From Mesaphorura yosii (lineage: Eukaryota > Arthropoda > Collembola > Poduromorpha > Tullbergiidae): 64,000 nucleotides of DNA. Location: positions 211,418 to 275,417 of the forward strand of contig WIXG01000064.1 in assembly GCA_009869945.1 (NCBI GenBank). The letters run 5' to 3'. Each line of letters starts with the position of its first letter. The first letter of the stretch is position 1. Positions 1-12,618 of this stretch are shown here, piece by piece. The position numbers and the translations under genes were made by a program. The notes under the pieces were generated by a model. That model made no database searches. It saw only the letters and a program-made list of their open reading frames with translations, and was not told the origin of the DNA.

Positions 1-3000
1 GGCTTTTCAATTCTTATTCAAATCCAATGTGCTAATCTCGAATTCATTCATCCCATCGTTGCGTTGCATCGTTTGCGGTACGCGAGAACGCGAGAGACGG
101 CACTGGCACAAAGAGTCTCATATTTCACGTCGTGGAAACCAAGAATTTGGTTTGTATTCAGACGCAGACAGCTTGGCTGGCTGTTGTATTATTGTGAGAT
201 AGAGCAGAACAAGTTACGCACATTTCCTTGTTTGAAAGAAGTGCAAGTATTTCTGCCATGCACTTATGATCTCACATCGCAACGGTTCGCGATTTCTTAA
301 GTTTACACTGTGCTGATGCTTCTCGAGCAGTGCATCTAATTTACAACTTTTGACAATCAAGAGACGAAAAACTTAGAAAAGAACGCTCGACGAGGCAAAT
401 GGAAAGAATTACAGGCTAATGACACGACAATTTGGCGATTATCGTGAGTCATTACAAAGATGAGCTACTTTTTTCGTTCGCCTCCATTCAACGGTGAACC
501 GAACGTGCTCAAATATTGATAATGGAGCAAGAAAGATCATTGACAGTTGCTTAGAGCTCGTGCAGTGGACACAAGTAATTGGCACTAAAACAAAAGGGCG
601 ACATATTATCTTTATCGCAACGCAATATTTCGCAAGCTGCACGAAACTTTTACTGCTTGTGCTATTTTTAAATTACCTCGACCAAGAAAGTAAATCTGCA
701 TAACTAATAATGGTAAATGGTCTGGTCTGCTTTTCCACAGATTAGGCAAACAAAGCCGAGGCGGATTTTATGACTATTGAATACGCAAACAGCAGCACAT
801 TGTTTCAACAATAATTCTCATGATGTAAACAGGCAACCCACCGCAGCACCTCCACCACCGTGTGAGTTTTGCAGCTTTGCTTATGCTCTGATTCGTGAGC
901 CTAAACAATTTTACTTTTTTCAAAAGAAGTGCCAAAATATTCCGCACACTGTTTGCCTCAACCGCTGACTGACTGACACTACTTCCTCAAACCTCATGAC
1001 TAATATTGGTCTTGGGCTCATTGCCCATGCCACGCTCGCGCCTAGTTCATTAATGTTATGCTCATCTAGTGAGGGATTGTCGCAGGCATAAACTCAGTAG
1101 TCGGTGCTCGGAGCAAGTTAATGTCTTCATGTGGTAATTACCAGAACAATAATAAACCAAGATACATAACGAGCTTGTCACATGAACCTGGCTTTAGGAA
1201 TTCCATTGAACAGGCTACTTTGTCGGCGTTGGGAGCATGGTGGATGCTAGTGGTAGGTAGTCTAACGTTAAAATTATCGCTCTTGGCCCATTGCCTTACA
1301 TATATTTACTTCCCAGTTTTTTCTGTCAAATCTTCAAACGCAAAAGCACCAAAAAGCCGGTATTGGGTTTCAGAAACTGACGAATGACGAATTTGACTTG
1401 GGAGGCAGACCATATAATGAGGATTCCAGTTCCAACTGATGTGTCCATCTGGGTATCTTGTAATTTTACAGTCAACCATAATCGTAAATGTTATTTGTGC
1501 ACTGATTTGATTTCGAAATCAGTTAAAACTGGACTTTGTACTTGTCTGTCCCAAGAATATTGGCTACTCAGCGAAAAGTGCAGCAATCTTTGAACATGTA
1601 TCTACTCCTTCATTCATTCGTCGTAGATTGCGATTGGTATCTGTTCACGTTAATAAGATTTGCAAGTGTCAATGACAAAGTTCATTGATCGAGTGTGCGC
1701 TAAACGAATGGAGGACGTGCGCTTCATACAATGTTAGCGAGCGTGCAGATCCAGAGGTCACGCAAAAAGAAGCAGGATTGACAGCGAATGACGGCAGACG
1801 AGAAACCATCTGCCGTTGCCGTGTACTGTCAGGCAAGCAATGTGTAATTAGCTAGAACCCAATAAAAATCACGCACACAAGTGCATGTGGGAGAGCTGAA
1901 ATTAAGTCTGATTAAAGTTTCATGATTACGAGCACAAGTTTTATTAACCAAACCACAAAGTTAAAAGATCCGGGCTTGCAAACTGAAATACGGATAGCAG
2001 CAGAGCCACAGCAACACTCAGAGCAGCATAACAAAGCGTAACATGACCCGGATTATTAATTAATTAATGCAAGAGCACAGAAAGAATCTACGTAACATTA
2101 ACGTTGAAAGGGACACCGTTCTCATCATTGCACCACGAACTATGCTCTTTTGGAAGTGAATGATAATCACTTGCATTTTGGATTGCCCAGCACATTATGA
2201 ACTTAAAATCCTGGTCCAAAACTTGCACTTCTAAACGCAAATTAGTGTGAATGTGTTTAATATTTTTGCGGTCAACACAACGGCGATATTTTGTGAGCAT
2301 CAGCATTGAGTATGGATGCGTGCTCTCATTCAATTTGCATAAGTTATTATAATTTCTACGTAAATTTGCCTTAAAATTAAATTCAAGTTAAATTCAACCG
2401 CTCAGTACTTGCCAGTTGCGCTTCTGGCGTATTATTAAGTAAACCAGCGCTTTACGTCAATGTACGGATCGTTTTCCTTTGTTAGCAACACAGGCAAGAA
2501 AACGATGACACAAATTGACATTGAACATTCGGTGCGGAGTTCATGGTAATGATAATTCCGAATATTATGCACGTTTGCATTCAGTTAGCAAGTAAAATGT
2601 GAACTTCAGGTCACCTTCACAGCAGCACAAAAAATGAAACGAACGAATGTTCTGGACACATGCAAGAATTGACGAATTGAGTTTTTATTGCCACTGCGCA
2701 CAGTTTATATGTGCATGTTGTTATTTAATCCTTTATGATCATACGGCCACCTACGTGTTGTAAACGTAACCAACAGGTAATTTGCTATTTGCTGCACACT
2801 TTTGCTTGCGTGTTCTGTAATTCGATATGCTCGAGATAATAATTTCATGTGATGTTTTACAACATCAAGATAAGGCAGTGACTGTGGCTGGTGGTGGATC
2901 CGGTACTCGACAAAATAATGAATTACGATTTCGACATGTAACGAGTTCGTGCAGGATTGCGTGCCAGCAGAGACAATGCTAATTTGACAAAAGTTCCGCT

Positions 3001-6000
3001 GCTCCTGCGGCGCATTTACTCAGATTCAGCCACAGCGCAATTGCCCTTTTATTGATGTGATTGTGCCACTGGCAACTCAGTTTACTCGAAATCATGTACA
3101 CCGGGTCAGGGCACACGAGTAGCCTTGGAGCTTGCCCGGATGACATTGACTAGGTCAAATTATTCCAGCCTAAGCATTTATTACCTCACGCTTACGTTTC
3201 ATGCACCGCACGAGTGCTTGTTTGTGAATGAAAGACGACTGGAGTAAAATTAGATTGAATTTACTTCATCACTGATTTGTTTAACATAAAATCATTGTGA
3301 ATTCCATTAATTACGAAAAAAAGACAAAAGAGAGCACGCTGCTTACAATTGGCTTCCTCCACGATCTGATGCAATGTCTTTACTCGCATTAGCGATTTTG
3401 AACTGAATTTAATTGTTTTGAACAGTTTTTGTCACATGTCTGGCCGAAAGAACAGAGGGCATGTGATTGCGAATTTGCGCTTTGTCTCCCCTGCATTCAT
3501 GGCTGTTGCGAAAAGCGTGTATTGTTTGTGAGTCGTCGCGTTGTACGGCACATGTGCATTGTTATCGTTGTTCCTTTCATTCGCGAAATTAAACGGTCTT
3601 GTTTTCTTTACTGTATTCTTATTTCCTGTGTTTCTTAACACTATTCCTCGCTTCGCGAAGACACGCGCCTTTTGTCGCTAGTCGCTTTTTTGCTTTTCGT
3701 GGTGTGCCTTGCCGATTAAAGTAATTGAAAAAGACTTCTCCTTATCTTGACACTTTCCGTCTAAAATGACTTCAGAGTGTGACCAACATGACGTGACAAG
3801 TGATATCGTGCCAAACTCATTCATGATCTCTTGTCTCAAGTGTTTCCTATGATTCAGTCGTGTTATTGAAAAGTAGTAGGAAAACAAGAACTCAAGAACT
3901 TTTAACTAGCAAATTTGATTAAGTGTTGATTCAGTTAAAATCAAATGAAGATTATGTGTTCGAGGTCTGGATTTCATTTGATCTTTTAACATGTGTCTCT
4001 TGCAGACACAAATCAATTTGCCGACAATCATCTCTCATGCTCTCTTCCTTTTTTGTTCGGCAGCGATCCACTTATCACTTTCACCAGTCACTGCAAGCTG
4101 TACACAGCAAGCTCTTCTCGTGTCCTTAAAGTAGAATAGCGTAATTTATTGTTAAATATTTGAAATCATCTGGTCAAATACAGCATGTACAAAAAAGGGA
4201 AACATGTAAACTAGATCACATTGTACAAGAACTTGCTACAGCAGTCTCCATCTTCGCGCACTCGATACTTGCCTGTGGCATATCATTAGTCATAATTATA
4301 AACGCTTGCACTGCAGGTCCGAGCAGACGACTTAATAAATGGTCGTGATCATTAGGAGTTAACAAATTAATAAATGCAGCAGGCAGGAAGTTCTCACAGG
4401 AACTACTTGACTCGTCCTTTAATAGAAATGATTGCTGTTAATAATGCCATGATTGAGCTTGTGAGACATTTTAGATTGCTTAATAAATGATATTGATTTA
4501 TAATTTGAAGCACGACGATGCATCCAACATCCATTAAGATTGCACTCACACTTGAAGGCAAGACAGGATGCAGGCTCGGCAGTCAGAGAGAATATTCACG
4601 CGCAATTGTTGTCACGCATTAGCAGCTTATTAGTCCACTGCTGCAAAAACAGCAAACAGGAATATAAGAGCGATGAATGCATGAATTTTGCATGATGATT
4701 AAGATAAAGCGCAACACAGCAAACTGCAGCACGCCGGCTGGCTGGCTCTTGAGTCGGTGCCAAATTTTTGCAATTATCGAATGTGGTGCAGCGCAGCGTG
4801 GTGCGGCAGTTTGCGGATGATAATAACAATTAAAGTAATTCGTGGTTTCCGGTTTTGAAATTGCATCAATACAAAATGCTTCACGAGTCTGTGCTTGTGT
4901 GTTCCGAGATCCCTGTGAAGTCGCTTGAATTCATCAATCAGCAGCATGTCATCTTTCCCGAATACAAAAATACCCACCTGAAGTGGCCAGTTCCCTTGCT
5001 GATGATCTGTTAGCTGCTCTAATCCACAAATGTACTGATATAAGTGATATAGAGCGATCACTGACGTGAAGGATGAATTAATGGCTCAATGTCACCTTTA
5101 AACTATGAACTGCCGTCGCTCTGTGCTGTTTATGGGTTGTGAATTCCATGTAGATTATAAGCGTGAGAAGTGGATGCTTGTCTCCGCCTGGTCCGTTCTG
5201 GATCAGAGTGCATGGGTTCGATTGAATCATTTCTGATGTAATTTTAAACAAGTGCCAGTAATTTAGGTAAACTTCATATGTCATAACACAGAAGAATGGA
5301 GGTTGGATATGCAGATTGTGAGAAAATGCATATGCACTCGCCATTCACCTTGCTTAATGAGCATTCGATTAGACTGTAGCTTGTGCCGTGCCATAGGTCG
5401 AGAGGTGATAATAATAAATACATTTCGTGATAAATATTTTATGGAAAAACCAGAAGCATTAAGGCTCATGCCATCAGTGCTGTTTCCCATGTCTGCCTGC
5501 TTGCCTTTCTTCTTCTGCTGCCTCCAGTAATTTACAAACCAAAATAACAATAACATTTTTAAAAAAAGGTGCAGGCACTTTGACAACTGTTGTCAGTTGT
5601 GCTCATCTCGGTTCCAAGAAGGTACAGCTGGACATCAGCCTCTCGTGCCACCACAGTTGCATTTGAAGCATTGGAGTTTGTGCGTTGTGGCTCAAATTTT
5701 AAAGAAAAGGTTCCTGTTCAGTGTACTTATTTTAAAATCATTTTTTATCTTTTGAAAAGTGGTGTACGACTGTCGTCAACAAATTTTACTTACTATTTTG
5801 AGATATTGAGTTGCTATTTTGAGACAGCTAAAAAAGGAATTCTTTTATTGCACACAAGCTGAGGTACAACTGCCTGACCTATTCCACTAATTTAAAAAGG
5901 AGACATTGTTATCACGTACGCGTAAATAAAAAAGTGAACCCGGATCTTGCACAGCTCAAGTAAAAAGCGACGTGCATTCCACACTCCAGGATCCAGTCCA

Positions 6001-9000
6001 GCCATCAGCAACCGAAAAATCCACAAAGCCGGTATGCCTTTAATTGTATTAATGTTAATTCAGGCACGACAGGCGTCCAAAAATGACAAAACCCGTCTCG
6101 TGTCTGGCGAAGGCGATTGTTTTTATTGTGGACTTGCGGACGCTTGAGACGCCCACTGCAGTGTATTTGTGGCCGACAACGCGCTTCCAATTATTAGAAA
6201 TTGGATGAAAACACACATTTTATTGTTCCAATAAAAATCTTGATGACAAAATAATTTCTTTGTCTCTGTTTTAAAAATTACAATCACATTTTTTACTCTG
6301 CTATCTTATTTTCGTCAAGGTTTTTCCGTATGCAGAGTTTGACGCGCAGTGCGAGGCGATAGTCGGTACGTCAGACGTCTCACGAATGTCTCAGCTTGGG
6401 GCTTGGGTCTCTTACGGCTTAAAACCAAGGGATAGGAAAAGGGCAGCTGTCTATTTTTAGATGGGGAATAGTACGCTTTTTACATTTCAAGACAAACAGT
6501 CAAAGGACTAAATTGCCCATTTTTTAATTTCTGGATGCCTTGAGATAAGACTGACTCGGCTTAATTGCTTTGGAGAGCCGGATCTTCAAGGATCAAATAC
6601 TAGTCAAGCCAAATCCAGGAACATGTATGACATCTAATGTAAGTACTCGGGTCCTTTTCTTCTGGCGTCTGTTTTCAGAAACGCTCGACTTTAGTCAATG
6701 AGTAATGTGAACACAGAGCCATTGGTCTCATTGACTTTGGCATGCGTGCTGTCTTACGCGTACGCGCGCATAAGAATAAACTAATCGATTACTGGTGAGA
6801 CTGCATCTTTTACATAGAGTATATATAAGTGTTCATATAGAACCACAGCTCAATCAATGTGGTTTTGGGAGTATAGGTGCATGACATGATCTCAAGTCAT
6901 GATTAAGTCATTCACGTATGTAGCAGTCGTACGCTTTTCCTGCAATTCCAATCTTTACTACCGTAATAAGGTCGACCGCCAGAAATGTGCAACAAGAATT
7001 TGACTTTGTCACTACTCAAGGTTTCTGACAGGCAATAAATTTTGATAATGAAATGAGCACGACTCAACGTCAGTCTTTAAATGCAGAAAATGCACTATTT
7101 GGGGATACAATAAATGAAAATAGGATCCAAGAAGGAAAACTGCAGCATTATTTCCAGACCAAGCCGAGTCAGGCCAAATCAACTACAACTTTACTAGTAG
7201 GATGACAACTTTTAGCTTTTACGAGCAAAGTATGCCAATGCCTGCAATGCCAACTGCATTAACTCGTTCCATAAATATGAGTGCATATCGAATAGTGGTT
7301 TATATAAAGCTAAAAATTAGATTGTAACATAACCCTGAAAATGAACACTTTTCATTGTCACGTTTCGATCAAATTCACTTCACAGCTCATGCAGCTGTTG
7401 CACTCTCACTCTCAACGTCGCGTCCACTCGACTCGTGAAACAAGTTACTTCAGTCAGTAGATAAATTGAGACCTCCACACCTTTAATTTCGGCTCAATTC
7501 TATTACATGAAGTTACATGATCGCGTTGACTTGCTCGAATTGCAGTACATTAAGACAATTATCTTGTCAATACGCACATCGACCGTCGTCGTCGCTGCTG
7601 CAGTAAAATTCCATGCTCAGATATCATATTCTTTTGTTTAACGGTACACTTTTTGCCTTCTTTGCTTACCTTGACTGCGACAAGTATGCTAATTGTGCAG
7701 CACAAATTGGTGCAAGGAAGGGCAAACGATTAAGTACAAAAGTAAGCTTGTAAAAGTGTAAAAAATTGCAGGCAATTCTGATTGACAATCTCAACCGTGA
7801 TCGTCATTGCATCCATAAATTGAGAAAATAGAAAGAGGACCACAAAGGGAATCTGAAGATTGACCCAAACACGATAAGAGCGCTCAATTTAGACTCTTCA
7901 TCTTTGTTTGACAGTCACATTCACATTCTCAAAGTTTGCTGCTCCCACGTGAAGTGCATGGTTGCAGAGACTTCATTTCTAAAAATGGCCACGCACTTCA
8001 TCAGAAGTCGACATTCGAGTTCGGTAACCTATTTTCAGCCGCAGTGTTGATTAATTCCATAATTAGAGTCTTCTTTTGTTTCCCATTCTAAATTGACGTG
8101 CTGCAATAATTGACGGTTGAGCACCGACAAAAGTATGTTTCTGTGTTGGTGCATGAAATTGCAATTAATTACACACTATACACTAAGATGCTTGGTTCCT
8201 TTTTCTCAATCGCATCGCTCTTGCGCTTCTCTGCGCTGCGCTTCAAGTGATTGATTGCATCAGAAATTAACAATCATAATATTATTCTTAAGTGAGTATA
8301 GCGCGCAGACATTGCCTTTGCCTACATGCGGGCTTGGTACACTATAATTTATAAATTATAATTATGAACATCTACAAGGGAAGAAAAACGATGAGAGGGA
8401 TGAGACGTGTACGCGTCTTGAAATTTGGCATACCGCGCCATGCTGTGACCGCTTGCGTCTGTCTGAAATCATTAACCCTGTAAAAAATGTAATGCTATAA
8501 GGTCTAGACTCGTGAATTTACCAGATATGTCAGTTAATGATAGACAAAAGTTATTAGTTGCTATCAAGTGCACGCGTGTACGACAGAAATTGGTGAATAT
8601 TGGTAGACAACTGAATTGACCTAAGGTTTCAGGGAATTATTGCCTAATTACATTGCCCTGGTCGCACTGCACTGCACTTGAATCTCACTACAAAATAATC
8701 GACCCGCGTATTTAGTACCTTTGCCGTTGCACTAAATGCACTTCTATTATGCATGCTTTAAACCAGGCAAGATTGAGTTGTGCAATTAAATTAAAGGTTC
8801 ACAAGAACAGAAATTTTCCACGTAGCGTGTACCGGATGTCGTGTCGCATAATCACACACATGCACACGAACTCCCAATAACAACGATACGAGTACGGCTT
8901 CTAGTTGAATATAAGTGCATGCATAATTAGTATTTAAATTAGACCCTGACAAATCAATAGAGGTATTTTTGAAAACTTATTGGCCTAGGTCATGCACAAT

Positions 9001-12000
9001 AGTTAATTAAGCATTTGCCAGCTCCTTTGCTCTCTCCTCTGTGACGCACTTTGCAATTTACTTAATTGTGGTAAATGAATGTTCGCTTCCTCTCGCATTG
9101 AGACAATATAAATTGAAATTAGTCAATTAAGGAGTTTTGAATCCAAATTCCTGCATTTTTGCTTTGATCACATCTCTTATCAGACAAGGAATCAATACTG
9201 CTATTGACTATGCAACATAGTCAAAAGCGAATGCAACATTTTGGGTCAAATTACCACTCCAAAGCCGGTTTGACTTAAGCAGAATAAAACTTTTATGGTT
9301 TGAAAATTATAAATAAACTAAATGTCGTGGATTGACAGCACAGTCAAAAGTGGAGCTATAATTAAATATTCAAATGTGAAAAGTTAATGACCAATTCACG
9401 TATTGCAGGACAAGCGCTTCCAATATCGAATAGAGTAGTGATCCTTGCCACTGCCACTTTTTGCTTTTGTAAAAGACGTTAACCTTCCCTGGCCCATTTG
9501 AATTGAATGACATGCATTGTGAACATCAGGACAGACGAAGTCTCTTCGAGGAATAGTACGAAGCGAAGCTCAATCGAAATTAATTATTAATTAATTAATT
9601 AATTGGAATATTGGAATATTTATTTTATTTTATTCTCTGTCTGGACGAGAGCGAGGCCCGAGACAAAGTGAAATGTTTACGTTACATAATTTCTTAAGGC
9701 TGAGCAATTTAATCTAAAATGGACTGACTTGTTTCAAATATCAAATTCGGCCATATATGGAAGAAGTTAAGGGTCACGACTCGACTCATGTTAATAACAC
9801 TGATCCATAGCTCAATGTAGATTCAACACACACCACGATTTTCAAGGTTCGACGGCGCGACGAAGGCTTTTGATTTTTCTATGCCGTGTAAACATTTCTG
9901 AGGCTTTAACCGAGCCTCATTTCAATGGGTTTCATGTATCATGCTGGAGATCTGAAGCGAGTATAATAACTACTGTCTAGTCCGTGTCTAGCGAAAAGAG
10001 ACGCTTAGTAGAGTCCTTTCACTTTACGATAAGGTAGAGACAGCGACAGAAGTGCAGCCAATTAATAAATCCTTGATGATTACTTGTGCATTAAGCAAAT
10101 AACGTCAAATCATGCCATCTTATATTTTCATCTTGCGTATTTGCGTTGCATGCATTTCATTTTCTACGCTATGCGAAGCGAGTCCTAAATCAATAAAATT
10201 TGGGACTTTCACAATGTCGCAACAGCAATTCGCGAAAATGAGTTATGCTGGCCAGAGTGCATTGTACGCGTGGGAGACGTCCACATAATTCGGTACCCTT
10301 ACTGGTCTAAGTCACCATTAGTTTGTGCAAATGAAATTACAGCGGTGTAAAACATCTAATAACGAACACTAACATGTACCAATTAACTAGAGTCAACATA
10401 CGAAGTGTGTCTCAAGATTCAATTCTGCATTCTGCTTCTGCATAGCAGTGTATTTCTATCCTCAGCCTCAGCCTTTATTACCACGTTGTTAATGCACTTT
10501 TGTTGGTCGCTGTTATCCTCGCTCCTCTTTCTCCGCTGTAGTTGTGCTTTTGCATCACTGCGTATTGTCAACATCTTGTTCACAGTTCGCAACTGGTCAT
10601 AATGAAATCTCGCATCTCGTCGACTTGTGGCGGGCGGTCGCACGCTCGTGGCTTCTGGCTGGTTTAGTTAAACTTGTCACACTTTTATGTCAACAAGTGA
10701 GGGCTCGAGAGAATAATATTATGATTCCATGAACTCACGACAGGCTTGACACTAATTTGCTTTGGGGAACTGCCTTCAGTTTTATTGACGTAAAATTGTG
10801 ACGTGCGAAGAATGACAAGATTAGATTTGGCTGTTGGTCTTGTAAATACTCAGGACAAAAGGCAGGCAATCCTAGTCATAATGGCATTCCAGGAAATTGG
10901 AAATCCTACAGCAGAAGAGGCAGGGTTTCTCGCGACAAACCTCCGTCGTTAATTTAATTTCAGATTGCAGCTGCAGAGAGAAACTAGTAATTAGTAATTG
11001 CTTACACACAATGCACAAACAATATACTCGCTTTGAAGTTGGAATTGAGAAATGTGCTGACTATTTTGAGCTAAAACACTTGACAATATCAATTGAATAG
11101 TAATTAATTGCATTAGCTGCCAATAACGTCTCACAATCGTATCGCCATTGCCTGCTGCGTGAACGCAGAATACTTTAGACATCTAATAAAATTATAGTGC
11201 GTTTCTTTCTGGGTTGATGACCTGTATTGAGATCAATGTAGAAATGTCGCTGTAAAGGCTTTGCAGTGATCGAGTCCAACTGAGAGCTCGAGAGCTGTTC
11301 CGAGTTCTTTTAATGACATCCCACTTGTATGGACTCTACAAGCTTGGAATACGGGATTTAATGGGAGCAATCCGACACTAACGATGCGGGAGATTGCCCT
11401 GTCTAGGTCATGTGTCGATGTGGGCAGATTTTATCCAGTCGGTAGCTTTCTATCATCAGTTACCATAACGTACACTAAAGTTGCTGGTTACACTGGACAT
11501 GGCTATGACATGATTTGATACGATTTGATGGGCAATTCATGGACTCCTGCACGAGTCACACTTCTTGAGGCGTGGAGTCTAGGAAATCCCAAGTTCCCGA
11601 TGCTGGCTCGGTGCTCTTACACCTGCATCGAACCACAGGATCTCAAAATAATCAAAATTAGATCAAGGGAGACGGAATATGAATTTTGCATTATTGAAGG
11701 AATGTAGTCCACTAGCCCAGCGACTGGTTGCCAGTCTGTTATTGTGGATTTGACCCCAAAATCCAAAATAACAAGGTAATCATATGTATCCCAGTATTAA
11801 AGCCAACCCGCTCCGAATTCAATAGCAATGCTCGAACATGACCTGTGACTGTTGTGCTCGTCAAACCAACTAGTAATTATTCCTTTTGTTGAGCGTGTCC
11901 CGCGAATAGCTCGCAGGACCTCAGAATGCAATAAACAATGACCAGGAACCTGACAGAACTAGATCTCGTTTAATAGTATATTTGCCGGCTGTGTGTGGCC

Positions 12001-12500
12001 TGCTTTGACCGGACAAAGAGCATTACTCAAGTTCGATGAGATGAGAACGGGCCACTTTGTTGGATGATTTTTGTGATGGAACCAGATTGGTGTCAAATTC
12101 ATCCTTTAAACGATCCGAGCGTTCGGAAGAGGATATAACAAAGCAGAGGCTGAAGTGCAGGGACAGCATGTACTTTTCAATTAGTTGACTTTTGGTTTAA
12201 CAAGAAACAAGTCCAACACCAAGTTTTAATTATAATTCCACAACAGTTACCAGTTTAGTGTGCCCTTGTAGGCATAACCTAACCTCAAATACAGCACAGA
12301 AAGCTAGGCAGTAACCTCACGGCGTGCCACGGAATTAATGACGATTTTAATTCATAGTTATCGGGAAAACTTACTGTATGCACATTGTAATCAGTATGTG
12401 AGTTTGATTGACTCATTTAGATTTAGAGCAAAAACGAATTTCAGTGAGTTGCGTAATAGTTGAGTGTTCTGATTGAACGTGCGCTTTTGTCTCGTTTCCA
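1..12500. other. Long stretch without a recognisable gene
   Basis: No open frame here matches a family I know, and no chain of exons with matching splice phases could be built with confidence. The sequence is AT-rich with scattered short open frames on both strands, as expected of intergenic or intronic DNA. The one local exception is 5,950-6,240, which is GC-richer and ends in AATAAA (see findings). The distal 5' untranslated exons and promoter of the TENT5 gene that begins coding at 12,619 may lie in the right-hand part, but I could not locate them. Confidence 0.6.
9576..9635. repeat. TTAA/TATTT low-complexity tract
   Basis: Reiterated TTAA units (about 9,576-9,604) are followed by two GGAATATT copies and then a TATTT-rich run. 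This is simple-sequence DNA with no coding potential. Confidence 0.7.
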
Positions 12501-12618
12501 GTAAGTCGTGTAGGAACGAATTCTAGTAATGAATTTTGACAACCCACCTTTCTTGAGAGGTCGCTTAACTGAAATAAATCTAACCCGTTCAATTTTTGTT
12601 TCGTTTCCAGGATCCAAC

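Noticed and set aside
8343-8360. 18-bp AT-only palindrome
   Set aside because: Perfect, but made only of A and T in AT-rich DNA, where such palindromes arise easily.
12529-12618. N-terminal extension of TENT5 from ATG 12529
   Set aside because: It would read through a strong acceptor (TTCGTTTCCAG), and the added residues have no family match. ATG 12619 is preferred.
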